Below the pieces are notes generated by a model, which saw only the letters and a list, made by a program, of their open reading frames with translations, was not told where the DNA came from and did not search any database. 64,000 nucleotides of DNA from Sporolactobacillus sp. Y61 (lineage in GTDB: Bacteria; Bacillota; Bacilli; Bacillales; Sporolactobacillaceae), in the NCBI RefSeq assembly GCF_040529185.1, contig NZ_CP159510.1, positions 434,001-498,000 on the forward strand. The letters are read 5' to 3'. Of the stretch, positions 1 to 8,163 are shown in pieces. Both the position numbers and the translations under genes were made by a program. Every line of letters starts with the position of its first letter. The first letter of the stretch is position 1.

Positions 1-812
1 ATGACGCCCCAGCTTGCAAAGGGCGCCTGGACGCCTAATCCGAGAAAACTTAAAAAGGCTTCGGAAAAAATGGCCGATGGAACGGTTAACGTCATTTGAA
101 CAATAATCGGACCCATGGTATTGGGAATCAGATTTTTTTGAACAATGCGCCAGGGCCTGCTTCCAAATGATCTGGATGCCGTGACAAATTCATAATTTTT
201 TAATTGAAGCACCTGGCCTCTGACAATGCGTGCCATGCCCGTCCAGCCTGTAACCGTCAGTGCGACGATAATCGTTAATAAGCTTGGGCCCATGACAACC
301 ATCAGTAATATGACGACCAGAAGATAAGGCAGCCCGTAAAGGATCTCAATGATTCGCATCATAACAAGATCTGTTTTCCCGCCGATATAGCCGGAGATTC
401 CGCCATAGGCCACACCGATCAGGAGATCAACCAGAGCGGCAACAATGCCGACGAACAGTGAAATTCGCGCCCCGTACCAGGTCCGGGTAAATACATCGCG
501 TCCAAGTTCATCGGTACCGAACCAGTGATCGGCCGAGGGGGACAGATTCTGCAAAGTCAGATGCTGTGCCGTCACAGAGTATGGGGAGACAACTGGTCCA
601 AAAAGGGCAGCAATCATGAGAAAAATCAGGAAACCCAGGCCCAGCATCGCTAATTTATTTTTTGTAAGCTGAATCCAGGCATCACGCCAATAGGAAGTAC
701 CTGGCCGCACAAGCGACTGCTGTACCGTTTTTTTGCGATCAAGACGGCGAAACCATGCTTCCGGAACATTTTGCGCCGTGATCTTTTCCTGCAGATCATT
801 TGCACGAATCAT
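1..812 (-). CDS. Peptide/nickel-type ABC transporter permease, OppC/DppC-like (partial)
   Basis: Second permease of an oligopeptide/dipeptide ABC importer, an integral membrane protein. The window cuts off its C-terminus. It starts with an ATG at 812 whose ATGA overlaps the stop of the upstream permease, a translationally coupled arrangement. The first ~80 residues hold a charged cytoplasmic segment and one membrane helix. A periplasmic-type stretch with HWFGTDELGRDVFTR follows, a hallmark of the OppC/DppC/NikC family. The conserved EAA-loop end (EAFLSFLGLGVQAP) is visible just before the window edge. The cognate ATPases and binding protein must lie to the left, outside the window. Substrate (peptide, dipeptide or metal chelate) cannot be told from a permease alone. 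Confidence 0.93.
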   Translation of the reverse strand, partial: MIRANDLQEKITAQNVPEAWFRRLDRKKTVQQSLVRPGTSYWRDAWIQLTKNKLAMLGLGFLIFLMIAALFGPVVSPYSVTAQHLTLQNLSPSADHWFGTDELGRDVFTRTWYGARISLFVGIVAALVDLLIGVAYGGISGYIGGKTDLVMMRIIEILYGLPYLLVVILLMVVMGPSLLTIIVALTVTGWTGMARIVRGQVLQLKNYEFVTASRSFGSRPWRIVQKNLIPNTMGPIIVQMTLTVPSAIFSEAFLSFLGLGVQAPFASWGV

Positions 813-1747
813 TGGCTCCCCTCCTTGCTCTGCTTAATTCGCGGATCAAGCCAGCCGTAGGCGAGATCGACGAGAAAGAGCATAAAGATCAAAAGGGCGC
901 TGTAGAACATCGTCGTTCCCATAATGACGGGGTAGTCTCTGGAATTGATGCTGTCAACAAAGTATTTGCCCATACCGGGGATAGCAAAAATTTTCTCAAT
1001 GACAAATGTGCCGGTCAAAATGCTTGCCGCCAGGGTGCCAAGCACCGTTACCGCGGGTAGCAGCGCATTTTTCAACGCATGCTTCGTTACGATAATAAAC
1101 GGCGGCAGCCCTTTAGCACGGGCGGTCCGAATATAATCCTGAGTCAGCACTTCAAGCATGCTGGACCGGATCAGCCGCGCAATGATTGCCATCGGACCGG
1201 TCGCAAGCGCGATAATCGGCATAATCATGTACGAGAACCCCTGCCATGTGCCGGCCGGAAGCAAATGAAGATTCACGGCAAATTCCTGGATCAGCAGTGT
1301 GGCCAGAACAAAATTTGGAATTGAAATGCCCAGAACAGCCAGGGTCATGGCCAGATAATCAATCAGGCCATTATGCTTTAATGCGGCAAAAATACCGAGA
1401 ATAACCCCTGATATCACGGCGACGGCAAGCGACCACATGCCCAGCTCAAATGAAACCGGAAACCCTCGTCCAAGCAAATCATTCACGGTTTGCGCAGGCT
1501 GTTTGATCGACGGACCATATGTAAATGTTGCAATGGACTTAAGATAGATGAGATACTGAACCGGGAGCGGCTGATCAATATGATAATGCGCTTCAAGATT
1601 TTTTACTGCAGCATCACTCAATACCTTTCCGTTTATGTTATTAAAGGGTGACCCCGGGATCGCATGCATGAGCAGAAAGGTCAATGTCGCAATGACCCAT
1701 AAAGTTAAGAGCATGGCAAAAAATCTTTTCAAGACAAAGCGCAGCAT
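809..1747 (-). CDS. Peptide-type ABC transporter permease, OppB/DppB-like
   Basis: First permease of the same importer, about 312 residues and six predicted membrane helices. The N-terminus (MLRFVLKRFFAMLLTLWVIA) is the usual OppB/DppB signal-anchor. The EAA loop appears as RTARAKGLP near residue 195. The ORF could open at 1756, but AAGGG sits directly against that ATG and lies 9 bases before the ATG at 1747, which I therefore choose. The gene is first in its transcript, behind a consensus promoter and a ~180-base leader containing a hairpin. The two-permease order (B then C) is standard. Confidence 0.92.
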   Translation of the reverse strand: MLRFVLKRFFAMLLTLWVIATLTFLLMHAIPGSPFNNINGKVLSDAAVKNLEAHYHIDQPLPVQYLIYLKSIATFTYGPSIKQPAQTVNDLLGRGFPVSFELGMWSLAVAVISGVILGIFAALKHNGLIDYLAMTLAVLGISIPNFVLATLLIQEFAVNLHLLPAGTWQGFSYMIMPIIALATGPMAIIARLIRSSMLEVLTQDYIRTARAKGLPPFIIVTKHALKNALLPAVTVLGTLAASILTGTFVIEKIFAIPGMGKYFVDSINSRDYPVIMGTTMFYSALLIFMLFLVDLAYGWLDPRIKQSKEGSQ

Positions 1748-1821
1748 AAGAACCATCCCTTATTTTCTACTCGAATGAATGTTGAAGAAAAGCATTTTCA
1801 GGCGTTCGTTATGTACAAAAC

Positions 1822-1843
1822 CCAGCTCAGTAAAAGGAGCTGG
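1822..1843 (-). other. Leader hairpin of the peptide-transporter operon
   Basis: CCAGCTC and GAGCTGG form a perfect 7-bp stem with an 8-base loop. On the transcribed strand it is followed by GTTTTGT, so it could act as a weak attenuator. An upstream CCAGCTT near 1895-1901 could pair with the same 3' arm. No T-box motif is present. Function is inferred only. Confidence 0.35.
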
Positions 1844-1940
1844 ATTGAATACAGGATATCAGATCAATACGAATGACTTCAGGGGCCTGCTACAAGCTGG
1901 CGGGGAAATATGAAATCGCTAACATATTAAGTATAAAACT

Positions 1941-1969
1941 ATTATATCCATAATAAATATACTTGTCAA
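1941..1969 (-). promoter_or_regulatory. Consensus sigma-A promoter of the peptide-transporter operon
   Basis: Reading the minus strand there is a perfect TTGACA (1969-1964), a 17-base spacer and a perfect TATAAT (1946-1941). It points at the permease genes and leaves a leader of about 180 bases. Confidence 0.85.
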
Positions 1970-2013
1970 TAATTAAAAAATTTTATTAATTTTCTGTTTA
2001 ATACACCAAAGCT

Positions 2014-2049
2014 GAAAAAAAGCAATCCGCCGATTCAGAGCAGATTGCT
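2014..2049 (-). terminator. murI: Intrinsic terminator after murI
   Basis: On the minus strand AGCAATCTGC pairs with GCGGATTGCT across a 9-base loop. One mismatch is tolerated in the stem, and seven T follow. It lies 20 bases past the murI stop. Confidence 0.8.
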
Positions 2050-2069
2050 TTATTCCTTCAATAATGTAA

Positions 2070-2849
2070 TCAGGGCATGGCATCCAGTTTTTTCAACAGC
2101 TGATCATAATGCGCCAGAGTTTCTGTGTCTTTAACCTCTACACCGGACTTGAAGTAGGTGATCCTGCCGCTTCCTCCGCCAATCTGATGCAGTCTTTCCA
2201 GCGTATGCTTCAGATTCAGTGCAGTTCCGAGCCCACCGTCAATCACATGTGTTTCTTTGGGGAATTGCTGCTGAATGATGTCTTTAAAAATGGGAAAATG
2301 GGTGCAGCCAAGCACCACCGTACCGTACTGGTTCAAATCAAACGGTTGCAGTTGTTTCTGTAAATAAGGAACAATATCCTCCGGTTTAAAATCGAATGCT
2401 TCCGCAAATTCAACCAGTTTCGGCATCGGCAGCGGGTCAACAATATCATGCTTATCAATCCGTTCGACCAGACGGTGATATTTTTCTTCCTTCAGCGTCA
2501 GCCGCGTCGCCATCACCAGAACTTTTTTCATCTCCGACTGGCTTTCAATCACTGCCGGTTTGACAGCCGGTTCAATGCCGATAATCGGAATTGAATAATT
2601 TTGGCGCAAGTCTTCGATCGCTGCACTCGTTGCCGTATTACAGGCCACCACCAGTGCCTTAATGTCACGGGCAACCAGGAAGTCAGCAGCTTCAAAAATA
2701 TACTTTTTCAATTCATTTTTCGGCTTTTCTCCATACGGAAGATGCGCCGTATCCGCATAATAGAGAAAATTTTCGTTCGGCATCAGTTTTCTGATCTGAT
2801 GCAGGACGGTCATGCCGCCAATGCCGGAATCAAATACAGCTATGTTCAT
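2070..2849 (-). CDS. murI: Glutamate racemase
   Basis: Interconverts L- and D-glutamate in the cytoplasm, supplying D-Glu for peptidoglycan stem peptides; cofactor-independent. The 259-residue length is typical. The two catalytic cysteines are both present: Cys70 in VACNTATSA and Cys182 in GCTHFP. Asp7-Ser8 of the DSGIGG motif open the protein. The ORF can be extended to a TTG at 2855, but the family begins MNIAVFDSGIGG, so the ATG at 2849 is preferred. It is monocistronic, with its own terminator. GCTHFP and NTATSA favour glutamate over aspartate racemase. Confidence 0.95.
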   Translation of the reverse strand: MNIAVFDSGIGGMTVLHQIRKLMPNENFLYYADTAHLPYGEKPKNELKKYIFEAADFLVARDIKALVVACNTATSAAIEDLRQNYSIPIIGIEPAVKPAVIESQSEMKKVLVMATRLTLKEEKYHRLVERIDKHDIVDPLPMPKLVEFAEAFDFKPEDIVPYLQKQLQPFDLNQYGTVVLGCTHFPIFKDIIQQQFPKETHVIDGGLGTALNLKHTLERLHQIGGGSGRITYFKSGVEVKDTETLAHYDQLLKKLDAMP

Positions 2850-2945
2850 GATCAATCACTTTTCTTCATAATTTTTGTCCCTGACATTGCTTCATTGTAT
2901 CACCTTTTTATGGTCCGGGAAACTGAATGGGATCTGAGTCTAAGG

Positions 2946-3794
2946 TCACCCGGCAAACATCGTTTTAATCTCCTCAGCCAGTTCATTCGGACGCTCAAGC
3001 ATCACCATATGGGATGTATTTTTCATCATGACGCAGCGTCCTTGTTTCGCATGTGCGAGAAATTGATCCATCGCATGTTTCTTATAGGCATCGACCTGTT
3101 CATCACTTTCTGCGGCGGATTTTGCAATAACAAGTGTGACGGGAATCGTTAATTGCGCGACAACATCATGAGGATGAAATGTCCACAAAGCCTGTGCGCA
3201 TGCCTGTTTTGTCTCTACCGGACAGTTGAAAGCCACGCGTCCATCCTTCGTTTCATGGACAATATCCCGAACCGCGTTTTCAACGTCAGCATTCCAATAG
3301 GGTGTATCCTGCTTTTGATCATTGATGAACCTCTCCATATTGCGCAGCAATGCCTCAGGAAAAGAAAAGTTCGAAAAGTCTTCCCATGTCATCCCCGGCC
3401 ACTCCTGGTAATTGAGGTATCCGGCGTCGACAAGCATTAAGCTGCGCACGCGTTTCGAATCATGTGTAGCGAAATACATGGCCAGATTGGCGCCCCACGA
3501 GTGTCCGACGAGCCAAACACGCCGCACATGAAGCTGATCGAGCAAATCGGACAATTGATCCGATAACAAGTCAAATGAATAGCTCGAGCTCGGCTCACTG
3601 ACTCCGTTTCCCGGCATGTCCGGGGCAATGATGCGTACGCCGCGCAAACGCTTTTCAATCAATGTCCAGACTTCGCCGGTCCACGCAAGTCCATGAATCA
3701 GCACCAAAACATCCGTTGATGAGGCATCTCCTGCTTCTCTAAGTTTATACCTTATTTCCTCTTCACCAGCCGTAACATAGCGTACATGCCACAT
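2946..3794 (-). CDS. Alpha/beta hydrolase
   Basis: A soluble alpha/beta-hydrolase of about 282 residues. The oxyanion-hole motif LIHGLAWTG lies near residue 33. The nucleophile elbow GHSWG is near residue 100, and NTSHMVMLERP near the C-terminus supplies the catalytic histidine. Several in-frame starts exist (GTG 3803, ATG 3797, ATG 3794). GGGGTG lies 6 bases before the ATG at 3794, which I choose. The substrate is unknown; the fold covers esterases, haloperoxidase-like and C-C hydrolases. It stands alone between murI and an ArsR-type regulator. Confidence 0.85.
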   Translation of the reverse strand: MWHVRYVTAGEEEIRYKLREAGDASSTDVLVLIHGLAWTGEVWTLIEKRLRGVRIIAPDMPGNGVSEPSSSYSFDLLSDQLSDLLDQLHVRRVWLVGHSWGANLAMYFATHDSKRVRSLMLVDAGYLNYQEWPGMTWEDFSNFSFPEALLRNMERFINDQKQDTPYWNADVENAVRDIVHETKDGRVAFNCPVETKQACAQALWTFHPHDVVAQLTIPVTLVIAKSAAESDEQVDAYKKHAMDQFLAHAKQGRCVMMKNTSHMVMLERPNELAEEIKTMFAG

Positions 3795-3924
3795 CATATT
3801 CACCCCGGCGTGTTGTTTCGTTAATTATAATCGAAAAATGCAGGTTTGTGGGAAAAAGGATAAGTCTGGTGCAACGAAAAGGGTCAGACAGACGCCATTT
3901 CAAAGCTCCTGCCCACCTGCGTCA

Positions 3925-4494
3925 TCACCCCCACAGTTCCGGTGGATTCATCTCATAAATACTGTTCTTTCGATACATAAACTGATAGACAATCAGTTCG
4001 CGGCGCAGTGTGGCATAATCCGCATAAAACTTCCTGAGATAAGTGCTGATTTCCTTTTCAGAATAGGCCTTTCCATATTTCAGCCCTTTGACAAGCTGCG
4101 CCATCACCACCATTCGTTTTTTTCGTTGCGCAGGAATGGTCTTTAACGAGCCATCGGCATTAAAAAAGGCGTCCAGTATTTTTACACGTTCCTCTTCAGT
4201 GACTTCCGGCAGCATTGACGGTTTCCCCTTTCCAAATGATAATAGTGCTTTCGCCTGACCTTCCAGAACTTTTTTCTCTAAAGAAAAATAAATGGTATTT
4301 TTGACCCGACTTTCCCTGATGAGACCCGCCTCACGTAATTTATCGATGTGGTGGGTAATGGTCGGCGGCTTCAAACCCAGCTTGCCGGCAATCGCCTGGC
4401 CATGAAGCTTTTGATCGCGCAGGAGGGCAACAATCCGCAGCCGCGTGGGATCACCCATTGCTTTGTAAAAAGTAATCATTCGATTAAACTGCAT
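3925..4494 (-). CDS. ArsR/HTH_20-type regulator with C-terminal DUF2087
   Basis: A 189-residue two-domain transcription factor. Residues ~8-75 form a winged helix of the ArsR type, with PTITHHIDKLREAGLI as the recognition region. Residues ~100-185 match the DUF2087 type, with KRKKRM-like basic residues and an aromatic tail (VYQFMYRKNSIYEM). No metal-binding ELCVCD motif is visible, so it is not a classical arsenic or metal sensor. SD AGAGGTGATTCG precedes ATG 4494. Two copies of an 8-bp palindrome sit just upstream of the start, suggesting autoregulation. Target and signal are unknown. Confidence 0.88.
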   Translation of the reverse strand: MQFNRMITFYKAMGDPTRLRIVALLRDQKLHGQAIAGKLGLKPPTITHHIDKLREAGLIRESRVKNTIYFSLEKKVLEGQAKALLSFGKGKPSMLPEVTEEERVKILDAFFNADGSLKTIPAQRKKRMVVMAQLVKGLKYGKAYSEKEISTYLRKFYADYATLRRELIVYQFMYRKNSIYEMNPPELWG

Positions 4495-4504
4495 CGAATC
4501 ACCT

Positions 4505-4528
4505 CTAATTAGTTATACATCTAATTAG
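4505..4528 (-). promoter_or_regulatory. Tandem palindromic operator of the ArsR/DUF2087 gene
   Basis: Two identical CTAATTAG palindromes at 4505-4512 and 4521-4528, 16 bases apart centre to centre. The nearer one abuts the Shine-Dalgarno of the regulator gene. Position and symmetry fit a dimeric winged-helix repressor acting on its own gene; binding is inferred. Confidence 0.55.
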
Positions 4529-4677
4529 ATATTAATAAAAATTCTTCACCTTTGCAAGATGACATTTGACTAAAGTTGATTTTTATCTTATGAGACAATC
4601 GGAAATCTGGTGCGATGTGGTCGACATTGCAGGGGGATCGAAATTTTCATCGAGCGGCGCCATCGTTAACTGCCTTA

Positions 4678-5439
4678 TTATTTAATAAACTGTCTGATGT
4701 AGCCGTTTAGTTCTGACGCTGCTTTTGTCGGAATCTGGTGTTTGACGTTTTGAATCCATTTCAGTTCGTTATGCGGCAGTTGTTCATGCAGTACTTTCGC
4801 GTAACGAAAAAAGCCGCGATCTTTAAGTCCGAAGACCAGTAATATCGGCAGTTGAATCTGATCCAATTGACGGGTGCAGGTGTAGGACAGACTGTAGTAA
4901 TAGTACTCGGCCACGTTTTTGCCTGATCCCTGTCGTTCTTCCCGCAGCATTTTCCAAAACGAAGAGAGTGTATTCATATTCGTTCCGGCAATATAAAAGC
5001 CTAATAAAGAAAGTGCTCTTATCCGCGCAAGCGTCCCTGCCAGAACCAGTTTGCTTTTTAATGACCAGTTGCTGACTTCAGACAGGCCGCTGACCAGGAT
5101 GCCGCCCATTGCCCGGTTCTGGTACTTCAGGAAAAACTCCAGCGCAATTGATCCCCCGGTTGAATAACCGCAGATATAGGCTTTACGAATGTTCAGATGA
5201 TCGAGCAAATGCAGCATATCATCCGCGATGAGCGGGTAAGTCAGGGTCTCGTCCGTTGCTGAACTTCTTCCATGACCGCGTATGTCAAAAGTAATGATTT
5301 GATAATCCCTGGATAGTTCCTTCATTTGATTTAAAAAGTTGAAATGGGTCAGCAACGGAGGATGAACAAAAAGAATCGGGATCCCCTGGCCCTGAACAGT
5401 GTAGTAGAGTTGGCAGTCATCTGCCTGGAAATAGGGCAT
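4678..5439 (-). CDS. Alpha/beta hydrolase
   Basis: A 253-residue soluble hydrolase. DIRGHGRSS near residue 52 and the nucleophile elbow GYSTGG near residue 92 are typical of small esterase/peroxidase-like members. FGLKDRGFF near residue 205 carries the acid, and VKHQIP near residue 232 the histidine. GAGGTGACC lies upstream of ATG 5439. It is not in an operon; its neighbours are the ArsR/DUF2087 gene (same strand, 184 bases away) and a divergent esterase. Substrate unknown. Confidence 0.85.
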   Translation of the reverse strand: MPYFQADDCQLYYTVQGQGIPILFVHPPLLTHFNFLNQMKELSRDYQIITFDIRGHGRSSATDETLTYPLIADDMLHLLDHLNIRKAYICGYSTGGSIALEFFLKYQNRAMGGILVSGLSEVSNWSLKSKLVLAGTLARIRALSLLGFYIAGTNMNTLSSFWKMLREERQGSGKNVAEYYYYSLSYTCTRQLDQIQLPILLVFGLKDRGFFRYAKVLHEQLPHNELKWIQNVKHQIPTKAASELNGYIRQFIK

Positions 5440-5570
5440 CGCCCGGTCACCTCAGAGAAATGAATTGCCCCTATTTTCCCCAAACGTTACGCTTCTATCC
5501 AGATATTTTGTGACAACCGGGAATGATTCAGCGTGGACACGGCAGACTAAGTGCGTGAGGAAGTGATTAA

Positions 5571-6257
5571 ATGAAGCAACCCTTGTGTATCGTTATCCAT
5601 GGGTTCGCCGGAAACCCGTGGGAAGTGGAACCGCTGGCCCGCGCACTTGAACACTCCGGGTTTGACGTCATCACGCCGCTTTTGCCCGGGCATGATCGAG
5701 AAAAAAAGCGTATGGAAAGGAGCACTGCGCCGGACTGGCTGCAGGCGATTGAAAAAATTGTTACACGGGCAGAAGACGACAAGAGAGAGATTCATCTGAT
5801 TGGCTTTTCCATGGGTGCGATGATCGCCTCGATTACGGCCTCCAGGTATCCGATCTCTTCTCTGGTCCTGCTTTCTCCAGCTGTTTATGTGCTGACCCCT
5901 CACGTTTTCAAAATGAGGTGGGAAAGATTTCATCAACGGAAAAAAGGGAAACCGGAAGAATATGATTCACCATTCACTCAAAAGGTCCCGCTTGCCAATG
6001 TCTTTCAGTTTCACAAAGTTGTCAGGCAGGCCAAACGGATTTTTCACAATCTTCATGTCCCACTGTGTATCATTCACGGTGAACGGGATGAAACGATCGA
6101 TCCGAAAAGCGCTAAACTGATTTTTCACGCGGCTGCTTCGGAAGAAAAAGAACTACACTATCTGCCGCACGCGCGGCATCATATTTGTCAGGGCGACGAT
6201 CGTGACAAGGTTATCCGATTTGTGACGCTGTTTCTAAACAAGCATCGAACCTTATAA
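5571..6257 (+). CDS. Carboxylesterase / monoacylglycerol-lipase-like hydrolase
   Basis: A 228-residue esterase of the compact Est30 (YvaK) type found in Bacillales. IHGFAGNPWEVEPLA begins at residue 9, TPLLPGHD near residue 35, and the nucleophile is in GFSMGA near residue 78. IIHGERDETID near residue 168 supplies the Asp, and HARHHI near residue 200 the His. All three triad positions are visible. SD GAGGAAGTG precedes ATG 5571. It is divergent from the preceding hydrolase. Likely hydrolyses short or medium acyl esters; the physiological substrate is unknown. Confidence 0.88.
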   Translation: MKQPLCIVIHGFAGNPWEVEPLARALEHSGFDVITPLLPGHDREKKRMERSTAPDWLQAIEKIVTRAEDDKREIHLIGFSMGAMIASITASRYPISSLVLLSPAVYVLTPHVFKMRWERFHQRKKGKPEEYDSPFTQKVPLANVFQFHKVVRQAKRIFHNLHVPLCIIHGERDETIDPKSAKLIFHAAASEEKELHYLPHARHHICQGDDRDKVIRFVTLFLNKHRTL

Positions 6258-6284
6258 TCCACAGGTATTTTGTTTATTAGAAAA

Positions 6285-6430
6285 ACCGGGATGCGTCCGG
6301 TCTTTACTTCCGCCGGATTAGGTTGCATCAGCACTGGCAGGAGACTCCCTTGGCCAGCACTCCCGCAGGTGCCAATACATTTCGCCCTACGGTTCAGCGT
6401 CACACCTCTAAATGAGGGGCTTCTGTATTT
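6285..6430 (-). ncRNA. Candidate structured RNA with its own terminator
   Basis: There is no ORF here, but the minus strand folds well. AGTGCTGGC and GCCAGTGCT (6332-6365 region) pair over nine positions only if two G-U pairs are allowed. On the plus strand the same positions are C-A mismatches, which points to minus-strand transcription. Downstream on that strand ACCGG/CCGGT (6301-6285) is followed by TTTTTCT, a terminator-like end. I do not recognise a known riboswitch or 6S/SRP/RNase P signature. No gene follows on the minus strand for over 800 bases, so a free-standing RNA fits better than a leader. Confidence 0.4.
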
Positions 6431-6473
6431 TTTGAGATCATCTCACTTCTTTTTCAAGAAGCATTCTGATTTT

Positions 6474-6625
6474 TATTTAAGCAATAAGCGGGAATTTTCC
6501 GGTTACCATGGAGAATGGAGCGCGTTCCGGGGAACCATAAGGGGAAATTTTCCCATTAAGAGAAATTTTTCCGTCTATTGATCAGATCGGGCACTTAACC
6601 TGATCTCCCGACCAATTGTCACTTG
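6474..6625 (+). repeat. Interspersed palindromic repeat, copy A (diverged)
   Basis: Intergenic element sharing ordered landmarks with two other copies in the window (30250-30483 and 49824-50020). These are an AATAAGCGG...TTTTCCG palindrome, a GGAGAATGGAG...TTCCGGGG core, ATAAGGGGAAATTTTCCC, TTTTTCCGTCTATTG, and a GGGCACTTAACCTGATC tail. The tail is also found in the second copy. Confidence 0.65.
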
Positions 6626-6666
6626 GGTAACCGGAAATGATTCATGACAGCTCGGCAATCGGCATA

Positions 6667-7677
6667 CTATTTTGCCAGATCTCTGACCGTTTGCCGCTCA
6701 ATGATCTGATGTCCCATAATTCGCCCTTCGACATGTTCTTTGCCTTCAATAATGTCAATCAGCATCCCGCCGCCGACACGGCCGATTTGAAAAAGCGGCT
6801 GTTCCACTGTCGTTAATGGGGGTATCGACATCTTCGCAATTTCCAGATTATCATAACCGATAATGGATAAATCATCAGGAACGCGCAGACCTGAGGAATA
6901 AGCAGCGGACAGTGCCCCGACAGCCATAAAATCGCTCGCCGCCAATACGGCCGTTAACCCACTGTTTTTTCTGAGCAATTCAGGCAAGAGTCTTTGTCCA
7001 TCATCAAAATAAAAATTAGGGCCATAGACAATCTGATTCTCATTAAAGGGCAGGTTGTGATCCTTCAATGCCTGGATAAATCCGTCGATCCTCGGCTGCC
7101 CGGCAATGCGATCCTCCTTATTCCCGCTGATCATCCCAATTCTTGTATGACCCTTTCCGATCAGATAACTGGCTGCATGATAGGTTGCCATCCGGTCATC
7201 CACTTTCACGTAGGGAATGGAATATTTCAGGGACTGCGTCGCCAGCAATACAAGCGGAATGCCCATCCTTCTAATCTCATCGTAATATGCGTCCCTTAGA
7301 ACTTCACTGGTAAAAAGCAGACCGTCCACCCGTTTTTCTTTCAAAACATGCAGGTAATCCATTGTCCGCACACCACTGTTTGCCGTATGACAGATGATCA
7401 CACTGTAACCTCTGGTATAAGCAGCATCCTCAACCCCCTTTAGAAGTGAAGAGGAAAACATACTCGATACATTTGGAACGAGAATCCCGAGCGTTCTCGT
7501 TTTTTTATTGATCAATCCTCTGGCAACAGCATTTGGCTGATAGTTCAGGTCCTTGATCACTTTGAGCACGCGTTGTTTTGTTTTCAAACTGTAACCGGGC
7601 TGATTATTCAAGATTCGTGAGACGGTCGCAATGGAAACATTTGCGGCACGTGCAACGTCTTTAATCGTCGCATTCAT
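6667..7677 (-). CDS. LacI-family transcriptional regulator
   Basis: A 336-residue sugar-type repressor. Residues 1-50 form the LacI helix-turn-helix with hinge (TIKDVARAANVSIATVSRIL, then NAVARGL). The remainder is a periplasmic-binding-like sensor domain with YDNLEIAKMSIPPLTTVEQP near the C-terminus. SD AAGGTGATC precedes ATG 7677. CcpA/LacI-type palindromes lie in its own upstream region and before the divergent small ORF. The sugar operon it once controlled is not present on either side: the divergent side holds only 58 codons. Effector unknown; CcpA itself is unlikely, since no Hpr-contact signature could be checked by eye. Confidence 0.9.
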   Translation of the reverse strand: MNATIKDVARAANVSIATVSRILNNQPGYSLKTKQRVLKVIKDLNYQPNAVARGLINKKTRTLGILVPNVSSMFSSSLLKGVEDAAYTRGYSVIICHTANSGVRTMDYLHVLKEKRVDGLLFTSEVLRDAYYDEIRRMGIPLVLLATQSLKYSIPYVKVDDRMATYHAASYLIGKGHTRIGMISGNKEDRIAGQPRIDGFIQALKDHNLPFNENQIVYGPNFYFDDGQRLLPELLRKNSGLTAVLAASDFMAVGALSAAYSSGLRVPDDLSIIGYDNLEIAKMSIPPLTTVEQPLFQIGRVGGGMLIDIIEGKEHVEGRIMGHQIIERQTVRDLAK

Positions 7678-7690
7678 GGGATCACCTTTT

Positions 7691-7706
7691 TTGAAAACGT
7701 TTACTC
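7691..7706. promoter_or_regulatory. LacI/cre-type operator in front of the regulator gene
   Basis: TTGAAAACGTTTACTC carries the CG-centred AAACGTTT palindrome typical of LacI-family operators, with one or two differences from a cre consensus. It lies 14 bases upstream of the regulator start, suited to autorepression. Confidence 0.55.
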
Positions 7707-7850
7707 AACGGTTAAAATACAGACTTTTTCCCGCTTTGTCAAGCTTTTTTGAAAGAAAGCGCATTGTTTTATATGTTTTCCAGATTAGATTGGCGTCAAA
7801 CATGACCAGACATTAAGGAATGTTCCCTTATAACAACTTAAATTATCTAT

Positions 7851-7862
7851 GTAAACGTTTAA
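7851..7862. promoter_or_regulatory. LacI-type operator before the divergent small ORF
   Basis: GTAAACGTTTAA contains a perfect 10-bp palindrome TAAACGTTTA. It lies about 70 bases before the ORF at 7931. A second dyad, TAAGGAA-TGT-TCCCTTA, lies at about 7814-7830. Confidence 0.5.
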
Positions 7863-7930
7863 TGCAGGTGTTTACTTTTGTTTTTAAGACGCTTCATCGA
7901 GTCATTCATAATAACCTGGGAGGGTGAATC

Positions 7931-8107
7931 ATGAAAAATGTTATTTCATGGAAAGAACGCATAACGGCAAGGCCTGCTTATTTAATTGGGCGGGCTGTGA
8001 TTAACAAAACGCTCATACTGGAGCCCGATGATGGGGCTACCCGGTATGAGCGTATGCCTGAAGATGATGGAACTGCCGTATACAGATCCGTACGTACGGT
8101 GGTATGA
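7931..8107 (+). CDS. Small ORF, possible truncated sugar-operon gene
   Basis: 58 codons from an ATG with an excellent ribosome site (GGGAGGGTGAATC). They are divergent from the LacI regulator and behind a LacI-type operator. The product is mixed and charged, begins MKNVISWKERIT, and has no signal peptide or recognisable domain. The strong initiation signals and the regulatory set-up suggest the 5' end of a once longer sugar-metabolism gene whose remainder was deleted. A genuine small protein is the alternative. I do not recognise the family. Confidence 0.4.
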   Translation: MKNVISWKERITARPAYLIGRAVINKTLILEPDDGATRYERMPEDDGTAVYRSVRTVV

Positions 8108-8163
8108 TTTTCCTCCTGCCCGATCTATGTGATTTATTCAGGCCATTTCGGAGGCGGTATTCA

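Noticed and set aside
1757..1940. T-box in the peptide-transporter leader
   Set aside because: The conserved AGGGTGGAACCGCG block and specifier/antiterminator layout are absent; only a simple hairpin is present.
6285..6430. Cobalamin or other known riboswitch
   Set aside because: A GGCAGGAGAC segment recalls part of a B12 box, but the remaining conserved blocks are missing and no target gene follows in the right direction.
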